Source: an uncultured Alistipes sp.
Lineage (GTDB): Bacteria > Bacteroidota > Bacteroidia > Bacteroidales > Rikenellaceae
Direction of reading: 5' to 3'
DNA: 64,000 nucleotides
Assembly: GCF_949296715.1 (NCBI RefSeq)
Contig: NZ_CASFQD010000048.1
Span: forward strand, 20,402-84,401
Position 1 is the stretch's first letter. Each line of letters starts with the position of its first letter. A program made the position numbers and the translations under genes. The notes under the pieces are model-generated. The model did not search any database. It was given only the letters and a program-made list of their open reading frames with translations, and was not told where the DNA came from. This document shows positions 8,219-15,849 of this stretch, one piece after another.

Positions 8219-9309
8219 TCGAGTCTGTCCTTGAATTTCTTGAGAGCCACGGCGATCAGCACGGCGGCCATCGCCAGCAGGACCGCCGTCTCCTTCAGCA
8301 CGGCGCCGAAGGGCAGGCCTTCGATCATCAGTTTGCGCATGGCCGCGATGTACCAGCGGGCCGGGATGATGCACGTGAGGGGGCGGAGCACCGCGGGCAT
8401 GTTCTCGATCGGGAAGGCCATGCCCGAGAGCAGGATGACGGGGAGCATGAGCACCATGCCCGAAAGGAGCATCGCCACGACCTGCGTGCGGGCCACGGTC
8501 GAGAAGAAGAGACCGAGAGCCAGCGCCAGCACGATGTAGAGCAGCGAGATGCCGAGCAGCGCCGCGATCGACCCCGACATCGGGACGTCGAGGGCAAAGT
8601 GCGCCAGCAGCAGGATCGTCATCAGGTTGATGCACGAGAGGGCCAGGTAGGGGACCATCTTGGCGAGGATGATGCGCAGGGGCCGCACGGGCGAGACGAG
8701 CAGCACCTCCATCGTACCAGTCTCCTTCTCGCGCACGATCGACACCGAGGTCATCATCGCACAGATCAGGATGAAAATCAGCCCCATGATCCCCGGCACG
8801 AAGTTGTAGGCGCTGTCCATGCGGGGATTGTACATCAGGTGCACGTCGGGCATCCATGCGGAGCTTCCGGCCCCGGCCGCAAGGACACGCTGCACGTACC
8901 CGGCCCCGGCTGCCGCGACATTGGGATTCGAGGCGTCGAAGACCAGCTGCACGGCGGGCCGCACCTCCCCGCCCGCGGCCGCACGGGCCATCGTGCGGTC
9001 GTAATCCGCGGCGAAGAGCACCACGACATCCGCCTCGCCGCGGCGCAGCACGTCGTCGACGGCGTCGGGCGCAACATAGCCGCGGAACGTGAACTGCGGA
9101 TTCGCGGCGATCCGCCGGACCTGCTGCCGGAGATGCTCCGTGCGATGCGGGGCCGCGACGGCCACATCGAGGTTGCGCACCTCGGTCGAGAGGGCGAAGC
9201 CGAAGAGGAGCAGCTGCACGACGGGAATGCCCAACACGATGAGCATCGTGCGGCGGTCGCGCAGGATATGCAGCGTCTCCTTGCGGACGAACGACAGAAA
9301 ACCTCCCAT
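8215..9309 (-). CDS. ABC-2 type permease (YbhS/YbhR-like)
   Basis: A 364-residue ABC-2 permease, first of the paralogous pair. It has an N-terminal helix (LIVLGIPVVQLLLFGFALS, about 22-40), a periplasmic domain, then five helices with the VREKETGTMEVLLVSPVRP box typical of this family. The start at 9309 was chosen because it lies one base after the stop of the ATPase gene (TGATATG coupling) and places FVRKE at the conserved N-terminal position. An in-frame start at 9333 would overlap the ATPase by 23 bases. It probably forms the membrane channel with the next gene product. Confidence 0.87.
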   Translation of the reverse strand: MGGFLSFVRKETLHILRDRRTMLIVLGIPVVQLLLFGFALSTEVRNLDVAVAAPHRTEHLRQQVRRIAANPQFTFRGYVAPDAVDDVLRRGEADVVVLFAADYDRTMARAAAGGEVRPAVQLVFDASNPNVAAAGAGYVQRVLAAGAGSSAWMPDVHLMYNPRMDSAYNFVPGIMGLIFILICAMMTSVSIVREKETGTMEVLLVSPVRPLRIILAKMVPYLALSCINLMTILLLAHFALDVPMSGSIAALLGISLLYIVLALALGLFFSTVARTQVVAMLLSGMVLMLPVILLSGMAFPIENMPAVLRPLTCIIPARWYIAAMRKLMIEGLPFGAVLKETAVLLAMAAVLIAVALKKFKDRLE

Positions 9310-9310
9310 A

Positions 9311-10051
9311 TCACTCACTGCGTTTGGCGTCACGGGCCAGGATGCGGAAGAGCTCGTCCATCGACTCCGCGGCGAATTGTTCCTTCAATGCGGCGGGAGC
9401 GCCGAGCGCGCGGATGCGGCCGTCGACCATGACCGACACGCGCGAACAGTACTCCGCCTCGTCCATGTAATGCGTCGTCACGAAGAGCGTCGTCCCCGCT
9501 TCGGCGGCCTCGTAGATCAGCTCCCAGAACTGGCGCCGCGTCACGGGATCGACGCCGCCCGTCGGTTCGTCGAGAAAGACCACCTCGGGCTCGTGGAGCG
9601 TCGCCACCGAGAAGGCCAGTTTCTGTTTCCAGCCCAGGGGCAGCGAACCCACGAGCGTGCGGCGCTCGGCGCGGAAGTCGAGCCGCGAGAGGAGTGCGGC
9701 GGCACGGCGCAGCATGCGGCCGCGCGTCAGCCCGTAGATGCCGGCATAGAGACGGATATTCTCCCAGACGGTCAGGTCGTCGTAGAGCGAAAAACGCTGG
9801 CTCATGTAGCCGATGCGGCGCTTGATGCACTCGCCCTGCGTCGCGATGTCGAAGCCCGCGACCGTGCCGCCGCCCGACGTCGGACGGCTCAACCCGCAGA
9901 GCATCCGCATCGCCGTGGTCTTGCCTGCGCCGTTGGCCCCGAGGAAGCCGAAAATCTCCCCGCGGGCGACGTCGAACGTGATGCGGTCCACGGCGACGAA
10001 ATCGCCGAAATGCTTGCTCAATTCGCGGACGGATATGATCGGATCATTCAT
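9311..10051 (-). CDS. ABC transporter ATPase with degenerate signature motif
   Basis: A 246-residue ATPase of the DrrA/YbhF type. Walker A is GANGAGKTT (about 37-45), Walker B is VVFLDEPT, and VTTHYMDEAEYC carries the switch His. The ABC signature, normally LSGG, is LPLGW here. In YbhF two ATPase domains are fused in one chain; here they are separate genes overlapping by 8 bases. It probably forms a heterodimer with the ATPase just upstream, in which one signature is degenerate. The permease gene starts one base after its stop. Confidence 0.9.
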   Translation of the reverse strand: MNDPIISVRELSKHFGDFVAVDRITFDVARGEIFGFLGANGAGKTTAMRMLCGLSRPTSGGGTVAGFDIATQGECIKRRIGYMSQRFSLYDDLTVWENIRLYAGIYGLTRGRMLRRAAALLSRLDFRAERRTLVGSLPLGWKQKLAFSVATLHEPEVVFLDEPTGGVDPVTRRQFWELIYEAAEAGTTLFVTTHYMDEAEYCSRVSVMVDGRIRALGAPAALKEQFAAESMDELFRILARDAKRSE

Positions 10052-10961
10052 GGCGCATGAGTTTCATGAAGACATCCTCGATTCCGGGCTCCGCGCCCCC
10101 GAGGCGCACGTCCGGGAAGCCCTCGCCGGCCAGCTGCCGGAGGAAGGCCGCGGGATCGAATCCCTCCTCGGCGACCAGATGGTGCACCGACCCGAAGGGG
10201 TAGCACTCGCCGACCCCCGGCATGCGGCGCGCAGCACACAGCAGCCTGTACATCTCCGGTCCCGAAAGCGCATAGAGTCTCCCGTCGAAGCGGCCGACGA
10301 TCCCCTGCGGTGTGTCGATGCCGAGCAGGCGGCCCCGGTCGACGAGCGCGATGCGGTCGCAGCGCTGCGCCTCGTCCATGTAGGGCGTCGAGACGAGGAT
10401 CGTGATGCCGCGGCTTTTCAGTCCGGCAAGCAGCTCCCAGAACTCGCTGCGCGACACGGCATCGACGCCCGTCGTCGGTTCGTCGAGAAAAAGCACCGAG
10501 GGACGGTGGATCAGGGCGCAGCAGAGGGCCAGCTTCTGTTTCATGCCGCCCGAGAGCTTGCCCGCACGGCGCGTGCGGAAGGGCTCAAGGCGGCGGTAGA
10601 TCGGGGCGACGAGGTCGTAGTTGTCGCGCACGTTGACCCCGAACAGGGCAGCGAAGAAGGCGAGGTTCTCCTCGACCGAAAGATCGGGGTAGAGCGAGAA
10701 GCGCCCCGGCATGTAGCCCACGCGTTCGCGGATGCGGCGGCTGTCGCGCACGATGTCGCATCCGTCGACCGACGCCGTACCGGCATCGGGCACGAGCAGC
10801 GTCGCAAGCAGCCGGAAGAGCGTCGTCTTGCCCGCGCCGTCGGGACCGATCAGCCCGAAGAGCTCGCCGCGCGCCACATCGAACGAGACGGCATCGAGCG
10901 CCGTCAGCGTCCCATAACGCCGGGTCAGCCCCCGCACCTCTATGGCATGACTCTTCGGCAT
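10044..10961 (-). CDS. ABC transporter ATPase (YbhF N-terminal half-like)
   Basis: A 305-residue ATPase starting MPKSHAIEVRGLTRRYG. Walker A is GPDGAGKTT with Asp in place of the usual Asn, the signature LSGGMKQKLAL is canonical, Walker B is VLFLDEPT and the H-loop is replaced by VSTPYMDEAQ (Pro where His is expected). The C-terminal extension (about 230-305) is typical of DrrA-like proteins. The start at 10961 lies 5 bases after the HlyD stop. An in-frame open stretch upstream to 11255 runs through the HlyD gene and was rejected. The two ATPases have complementary lesions: missing H-loop here, degenerate signature in the other. Confidence 0.9.
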   Translation of the reverse strand: MPKSHAIEVRGLTRRYGTLTALDAVSFDVARGELFGLIGPDGAGKTTLFRLLATLLVPDAGTASVDGCDIVRDSRRIRERVGYMPGRFSLYPDLSVEENLAFFAALFGVNVRDNYDLVAPIYRRLEPFRTRRAGKLSGGMKQKLALCCALIHRPSVLFLDEPTTGVDAVSRSEFWELLAGLKSRGITILVSTPYMDEAQRCDRIALVDRGRLLGIDTPQGIVGRFDGRLYALSGPEMYRLLCAARRMPGVGECYPFGSVHHLVAEEGFDPAAFLRQLAGEGFPDVRLGGAEPGIEDVFMKLMRHE

Positions 10962-10966
10962 GGCAC

Positions 10967-11860
10967 TCAACGCGGAAGTTTCACCTCGCCGTACAGACCC
11001 AGCTTGAGCCGGCCGTCGTTTTCGACGGCGATCTTCACGGCGTAGACCAGATTGGCGCGCGTATCGCGCGTCTGGATGTTCTTGGGCGTAAATTCGCTCT
11101 CCGACGCGATCCACACGACACGTCCGGGGTAGTCGTACCGCGCCCCGCCGCCGAAGTCGGCCGTTACGGTCACCTCCTGCCCGAGTTTCAGACCGGCCAG
11201 CCGGTCCGAGGTGAAGTAGGCCCGCAGGAAGAGACGCGACAGGTCGGCCACGCACATCAGCGGACGCCCCACCGAGGCCAGTTCTCCCGCCTCGGCATAC
11301 TTGGCCAGCACGGTCCCCGCCACGGGCGAGACGATGCGGCTCTTGGAGAGCAGGTCCTCGACCTGCGCAATCTGCAATCCGAGGGCCGCGGCATTCTCGT
11401 CGATCGAGGCCGAGTTTTTATAGAGCGTCGAGAGGGCGGCCTCGAGCTGGCTCTCCAGCACGCGCAGCTGCGCGTCGATATCGTCCAGCTGCTTCGCCGT
11501 GGCGGCACCGTCCCGCAGGAGCTGTTCCACGCGGCGGCGCTCGGTCTGCTGCTTGGCGATCTGTTCACGCAGCGAGGCCGCCTGCCGCGCCACATCGGGA
11601 CGCGAGTTCAGCAGCGAGGCCAGCTGGCGTTCCAGCTGTAGTTTCCGAAGGTGGAGCTGCACGGTGTCGATCTCGCCCACAAGCTCACCGGCCGTCAGCA
11701 GGTCGCCCTCCCCGACATCGAAGCGGCAGATGCGTCCCGACGCTTCGGCCGAGACGACCACCTCCGTCGCCTCGAACGTCCCCGCCGCATCGAAATCCGT
11801 ACCGCGCCCGCAGGCCGCGGCCAGCAGCGCGAATGTTCCGCAAATCAAGATTCGTTTCAT
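10967..11860 (-). CDS. HlyD-family adaptor lipoprotein (YbhG-like)
   Basis: A 297-residue membrane fusion protein. A lipoprotein signal ends in LLAAACGRG, with lipidation expected on Cys17. The first lipoyl half (VVSAEASGRICRFDVGEGD) is followed by a long coiled-coil hairpin (about 75-165) rich in Leu/Gln/Arg, then the second lipoyl half (IVSPVAGTVLAKYAEAGE) and a beta-barrel domain. It would bridge the ABC-2 transporter and the TolC partner. Its ATG overlaps the stop of the TolC gene by 4 bases. Lipid anchoring rather than a membrane helix distinguishes it from the MacA-like adaptor at 2001. Confidence 0.88.
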   Translation of the reverse strand: MKRILICGTFALLAAACGRGTDFDAAGTFEATEVVVSAEASGRICRFDVGEGDLLTAGELVGEIDTVQLHLRKLQLERQLASLLNSRPDVARQAASLREQIAKQQTERRRVEQLLRDGAATAKQLDDIDAQLRVLESQLEAALSTLYKNSASIDENAAALGLQIAQVEDLLSKSRIVSPVAGTVLAKYAEAGELASVGRPLMCVADLSRLFLRAYFTSDRLAGLKLGQEVTVTADFGGGARYDYPGRVVWIASESEFTPKNIQTRDTRANLVYAVKIAVENDGRLKLGLYGEVKLPR

Positions 11861-13137
11861 CGGTTCATCGTATGTTTCAGTTCATAAATCGCCTTGAGCA
11901 ACTCAATCTCCCGGGCCGCACGCGCCGCTGCCGCGGCATCCTCGCCGGTGATCGTCCGCAGCAGGTCGTTCGTGTCGATCACGCCGTTGCGGAGTTTCGA
12001 CTCGGCGGCTTCGCGCACGGCGCGGCGCAGCTGCACGATGCGGTCGTCATCGGCCAGTGCACGGCGCAGACGCGCGATCTCCCCGCTCTCTTCGGTTGAT
12101 TCCAACCGGTTGTTGAAGAGGAAAATATCCCGCTGCACCTCAATCTGCCGTCGAGCTGTCCGCAATTTGCCGAGCGTATTGCGCCGCGTGTAGTAACCGC
12201 CGATGTTCCACGACATCCGCACCCCGATCAGGGCGTTCCACGACCAGTCGCCCGTCATCATGCCCTGCATGTAGTCCAGCCCGGGATATCCGTAGTACCC
12301 CTGCGCAAAGAGCCCGAAACGGGGCCGCGTGGCGACCTTCACCTGCCGTTCGCGCGCCGTCAGCAGCTCCGCACGGGCATCGAACCAGGCCAGTTCGGGC
12401 CGGACCGGTTCCACGGCGGCGGGTTCCGCCGCATCCGGACGCTCCAGCACCTCGTCGCCGAGCTCCCGCCCGATGAAGAGGGCGAGCATGCGGCGGTAGC
12501 TGTCGCGCGCGGCCTCGATCTGCCCCCGCTGCTGTCCGGCGGCAAGAAGTTCGGCCTCGACGGCATCGGCATCGCTCTGCATCGCCACACCGCCGCGCTG
12601 CAGGGCGCGGACCTTGTCGAGGTTGCTGCGCAGCAGGCCGATCGTCAGGTCCGCCTGCGCCAGCCGTTCGTCGAGCAGCAGGATGCCGAAATAGAGCTCC
12701 GTCACGCGCCCCTCAAGGGCATAGAGGTCGACATCCGTGGCGCGGCTCTGCTCTGCGGCCTCCGCCTCGGCGAGCAGGCGGTCCGCCGCAGACTTGCCAC
12801 CGTCCCAGAGCGTCTGCGAAAGTTCCAGCTGCAGGCGGTACTGGTCGCGGTGCATACCGGGAATCGTCACGCCCTGTTGAGCGAGCATGCCGGTCAGCGC
12901 ATCGGGAAAATTGGGGGCATCGGTCTGCCACGTGGCCTGCGCCCCGAGCGTCAGCGCCGGAAGGCAGGCGCGCCGGGCATTCGAAATGTCATAGGCCGCC
13001 GTGCGGCGGATCAGGTCGTACTGCCGGATCGCAGGGTAGTGTTCGCGCGCCAGACGGCGACACTCGTCGAGCGTCAGCTGGGCGCGGACCGGAAACAAGG
13101 CGGCCAGAGCCGCCACAAGCAGGATCAGTCGTTTCAT
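11857..13137 (-). CDS. TolC-family outer membrane protein
   Basis: A 426-residue outer-membrane efflux channel with a cleavable signal (MKRLILLVAALAALFPVRAQ) and an LTLDECRRLAREHYPAIRQ start typical of the family. Two OEP repeats with long coiled coils follow. It is slightly shorter than the channel at 529 and only distantly similar. It follows the TetR gene by 3 bases and overlaps the HlyD gene by 4 bases, so the order TetR, TolC, HlyD, ATPase, ATPase, permease, permease is a single transcription unit. The channel presumably serves this exporter. Confidence 0.88.
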   Translation of the reverse strand: MKRLILLVAALAALFPVRAQLTLDECRRLAREHYPAIRQYDLIRRTAAYDISNARRACLPALTLGAQATWQTDAPNFPDALTGMLAQQGVTIPGMHRDQYRLQLELSQTLWDGGKSAADRLLAEAEAAEQSRATDVDLYALEGRVTELYFGILLLDERLAQADLTIGLLRSNLDKVRALQRGGVAMQSDADAVEAELLAAGQQRGQIEAARDSYRRMLALFIGRELGDEVLERPDAAEPAAVEPVRPELAWFDARAELLTARERQVKVATRPRFGLFAQGYYGYPGLDYMQGMMTGDWSWNALIGVRMSWNIGGYYTRRNTLGKLRTARRQIEVQRDIFLFNNRLESTEESGEIARLRRALADDDRIVQLRRAVREAAESKLRNGVIDTNDLLRTITGEDAAAAARAAREIELLKAIYELKHTMNR

Positions 13138-13140
13138 GGG

Positions 13141-13785
13141 TCACAGTTTCAGAAGCCTTCGCCGGATGATCTCGAGCGTCTCGGCCTTGCGGAGCGCGAA
13201 AAAACGCTCCCGGTCGGCCGTCAGGTCGCCGAGGATCGGCTCGATGACGGGGTAGGCGATAAAGGAAAAGACATTCAGCGAGATGATGTCCAGCAACAGC
13301 ATGCGCACGTCGATCCGCCCGCTCTCGCCGCGCGCGGCCGCAGCATCCAGCTCGCACTGCACGTCGCCCATGAGCCGCTCGGCAACCTCGCGGATGCGGC
13401 CGCGCATGGCATCGTAGCGCTCCGGATGCGAGAAGACCTCGTTTACGATGAAGCGCGGCAGGTCGGGATTCGCGGCAATGAAGTCGAAATGGCGGGCGAT
13501 GCCGTCGCGCAGGCGCTCGTCAAGCGGCAGCTCCGGCTGCCCGAGGGCCGTCAGGACCGATTCGCTCATCATCCGCATCTTCTCGTCGAGAATGCGGTTG
13601 AAGAGCTGCTCCTTCGTGCGGAAATAGTAGTGGAGCATGGCATGCGTGACGCCCGCCGCCTCGGCAATCGAGGTCGTGCGTGCGCCGTCATAGCCCCGGG
13701 TCAGGAATTCGCGTTCGGCCGCCTCGAGGATCGCCTGCTCGCTGTTCCGCGTCGGTTTCGCATCGTGTGTTTCGGATGTTAACAT
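13141..13785 (-). CDS. TetR-family repressor of the YbhFSR-type efflux operon
   Basis: A 214-residue TetR regulator. The N-terminal helix-turn-helix (about 15-60) includes ILEAAEREFLTRGYDGARTT and VTHAMLHYYFRTKEQLF. The C-terminal ligand/dimer domain is helical and unremarkable. It is the first gene of the seven-gene exporter operon, which suggests autoregulation. A 7+2+7 inverted repeat just upstream of its ATG overlaps the expected transcription start and is a good operator candidate. The inducer is unknown. Confidence 0.92.
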   Translation of the reverse strand: MLTSETHDAKPTRNSEQAILEAAEREFLTRGYDGARTTSIAEAAGVTHAMLHYYFRTKEQLFNRILDEKMRMMSESVLTALGQPELPLDERLRDGIARHFDFIAANPDLPRFIVNEVFSHPERYDAMRGRIREVAERLMGDVQCELDAAAARGESGRIDVRMLLLDIISLNVFSFIAYPVIEPILGDLTADRERFFALRKAETLEIIRRRLLKL

Positions 13786-13791
13786 TTTTAT

Positions 13792-13807
13792 TTAACAAAA
13801 TTGTTAA
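13792..13807. promoter_or_regulatory. Candidate TetR operator (inverted repeat)
   Basis: TTAACAA-AA-TTGTTAA is a perfect 7-base inverted repeat with a 2-base spacer, lying between the TAnnTTTG box and the TetR ATG at 13785. Its position over the expected transcription start is that of a repressor site. Binding is inferred. Confidence 0.55.
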
Positions 13808-13809
13808 TG

Positions 13810-13817
13810 CAAACATA
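13810..13817 (-). promoter_or_regulatory. -7 promoter box for the TetR efflux operon
   Basis: On the minus strand this reads TATGTTTG (TAnnTTTG), 25 bases upstream of the TetR start and directly next to the inverted repeat at 13792-13807. Confidence 0.6.
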
Positions 13818-14164
13818 CGACAAAGAAACGAGACTTCCAACAATCCGACAAATTATTTTGCAAAAAGGGCAAAAACAAGCCATAAGGGCGAGAGAAACGG
13901 GGAGGGGCATCGGGAATGCGGGCAAGGGCGGGAAACACCGGAACAGGCATCTTCGGAAGGGGACAAGACCGGAAACGGGCGCTGAACGGCGGAAATGTCC
14001 CCAAAGGGAAGAGCAAACGGGAGGATCGGAGCCGAAGCCGAAACTCGGCAAGAGGGCACGATACGGACGGGAAGGCAGGATTATATATAAGGATATCAGG
14101 CGCAGCCGGCAGGAAAAACGGAGAAGGAGGGAACCGCGCGGAGGATCACGGAGAAAAGCAAAGC
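13818..14164. other. Intergenic stretch, purine-rich on the plus strand, no gene supported
   Basis: About 350 bases between the TetR promoter and the terminator of the flavodoxin/aldo-keto operon. Open frames exist on both strands, but none has a family-like sequence or a credible start. The plus strand is strongly A/G-rich (runs such as GGGAAACACCGG and GGAAGGGGAC). No hairpin with a U-run other than the one at 14165 was seen. Confidence 0.5.
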
Positions 14165-14185
14165 GGGGAACGGCAACCGTTCCCC
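14165..14185 (-). terminator. Hairpin terminator of the flavodoxin-to-aldo/keto reductase operon
   Basis: GGGGAACGG / CCGTTCCCC form a perfect 9-bp stem with a 3-base loop, 7 bases beyond the stop at 14192. A pyrimidine-rich tail (GCTTTGCTTTTCTCC) follows on the minus strand. Confidence 0.65.
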
Positions 14186-14191
14186 GTCGTA

Positions 14192-15316
14192 TCAGGCCTC
14201 CTTTTCGAAGGTCGTGGCGACCTGCCGCAGGTAGTCGACAATGGGCAGGTGCTGCGGACAGCTCTGCTCGCACTGGCGGCAGGCGATGCACTGCGACGCC
14301 TTGCCGTGCGACCGGGTGAGATTCTCGTAGTAGACGCTCTGGATCGAGAAACCGCGGTTGAGCGACTGTTTCTCGGCATTGTAGAGCGCGAAATAGTCGG
14401 GGATGGCGATCCGCTCGGGACAGCCGTCCACGCAGTAGCGGCACGCCGTGCAGGGGATGGCAATCGAGCGGTTGACGATCTCCACGACATCGGCAATCGC
14501 CCTGCGTTCGCGCGCGTCAAGGGGTTCGAAATGCTGCATGAAGCCGGTGTTCTCGCGTAGCTGCTCGAGCGACGACATGCCGCTCAATACCATCATCACC
14601 CCCTCGAGGCTCGCGGCGAAACGGATGGCCCACGCCGCGGGCGAGAGGTCGGGCCGCACGTCGTGCAGCAGCCGCTCGGCCTCCTCGGGCAGGCGCGCCA
14701 GCGTGCCGCCCTTGACCGGCTCCATGACGACGACGGGCTTGCCGTGGCGCCGCGCCACCTCGTAACACCTGCGCGACTGGATGCTTTCGTTGTCCCAGTC
14801 GAGGTAGTTGATCTGCAACTGTACGAACTCCGTCTCGGGGTGTGTCGTGAGGATCTCGTCGAGCAGTTCGGCCCGGTCGTGGAACGAGAAGCCGAGCCGC
14901 CGGATGCGCCCCTCGGCCTTCATGCGCCGCGCAAAGGCGAAGCTGTCGAAGCGCCGCACGTTCTCGTAGTGCGAGACATTGAGGTTGTGCAGCAGATAGT
15001 AGTCGAAATAGTCGACCCCGCACTTTTCGAGCTGCTCGGCGAAGATGCGCTCCTGGTCGCCCTCCTTTTCGAGGAACATCGTCGGGAGCTTCGAGGCCAG
15101 CGTGAAGCTCGCACGGTCGTGGCGCCGCACGAGGGCCTCGCGCATCACCGTCTCGCTCTTGAAGTCGTGGTACATGTAGGCCGTGTCGAAGTAGGTGAAG
15201 CCCCGTTCGAGGAACGTGTCCACCATGCGTTCGACCTGTGCCGTGTCCACCGCCGCAAAGTCGTCCTCTCGCAACAGCGGAAGACGCATGCAGCCGAATC
15301 CGAGTTTTCCTGCCAT
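14192..15316 (-). CDS. Aldo/keto reductase with C-terminal ferredoxin-like domain
   Basis: A 374-residue oxidoreductase. The aldo/keto reductase barrel (about 1-270) shows catalytic candidates Asp and Tyr in [10 protein letters not shown], Lys in ASKLPT and His in LLHNLN. The tail has two cysteine clusters, [12 protein letters not shown] and [12 protein letters not shown], fitting 4Fe-4S binding. This AKR-ferredoxin fusion is common in anaerobes; the physiological substrate is unknown. It is the last of five tightly packed genes, beginning 8 bases after the ECF S-component. It is related to the Tat-exported reductase at 23945. Confidence 0.88.
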   Translation of the reverse strand: MAGKLGFGCMRLPLLREDDFAAVDTAQVERMVDTFLERGFTYFDTAYMYHDFKSETVMREALVRRHDRASFTLASKLPTMFLEKEGDQERIFAEQLEKCGVDYFDYYLLHNLNVSHYENVRRFDSFAFARRMKAEGRIRRLGFSFHDRAELLDEILTTHPETEFVQLQINYLDWDNESIQSRRCYEVARRHGKPVVVMEPVKGGTLARLPEEAERLLHDVRPDLSPAAWAIRFAASLEGVMMVLSGMSSLEQLRENTGFMQHFEPLDARERRAIADVVEIVNRSIAIPCTACRYCVDGCPERIAIPDYFALYNAEKQSLNRGFSIQSVYYENLTRSHGKASQCIACRQCEQSCPQHLPIVDYLRQVATTFEKEA

Positions 15317-15324
15317 CGCCGTCG

Positions 15325-15837
15325 TTATTTGCGGATCACGTAGTTGATGAGGGCCCAGCCGCCGAAGAGCTGCACGAGCATGCCCGGTACGCCGAGGCGG
15401 AAGTCCTGCACGGCGGCACGGAAGTCACCGACCCAGGCCCACTCGCCGAGCGAGCCGACGACCTGATAGGTCAGGATGACGGCCGCGAGCACACCGAGCG
15501 ACACCCGTCCGAAGCGCGCGGCGGCCCAGCCGGCGGCGAGCGCCAGAATGACCGACTTGAAGAGGATGGGCACGAGGGCCGCAGCGGCCGGCATGCCGAA
15601 GAGCAGCGAGTTCACGAGCGGCGAGACGACGGCCGTGAGCAGGCCCACGCGCCAACCGTACTTGCAGGCGCCGACGAGCGTGAAGAAGTAGATGGGCAGC
15701 CACGTCGGCCCGCCCAGGTGCACCTGGTGGCACAGCTGCGGCAGCAGGATGTTGCCCACGGCAAAAAGCGCCGCGAAGAGGTAGGTTTTCGCATTCGCAA
15801 ACTCCAGCGAATAGAGTTTTACAGTGGTTGTTTGCAT
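15325..15837 (-). CDS. ECF transporter S component-like membrane protein
   Basis: A 170-residue hydrophobic protein with about five to six predicted helices and an intact N-terminal cytosolic stretch ([19 protein letters not shown]). Size, glycine-rich helices and the [21 protein letters not shown] segment resemble substrate-capture (S) subunits of energy-coupling factor vitamin/metal importers. No EcfA or EcfT genes are nearby, so it would rely on a shared module elsewhere. It sits between a TonB receptor (12 bases upstream) and the aldo/keto reductase, suggesting that the receptor and this protein move the same small molecule across the two membranes. The ligand is not known. Confidence 0.7.
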   Translation of the reverse strand: MQTTTVKLYSLEFANAKTYLFAALFAVGNILLPQLCHQVHLGGPTWLPIYFFTLVGACKYGWRVGLLTAVVSPLVNSLLFGMPAAAALVPILFKSVILALAAGWAAARFGRVSLGVLAAVILTYQVVGSLGEWAWVGDFRAAVQDFRLGVPGMLVQLFGGWALINYVIRK

Positions 15838-15849
15838 GGTTTATCTCGA

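Noticed and set aside
13818..14164. Plus- and minus-strand open frames in the purine-rich gap
   Set aside because: No start signal, no family resemblance and skewed composition.
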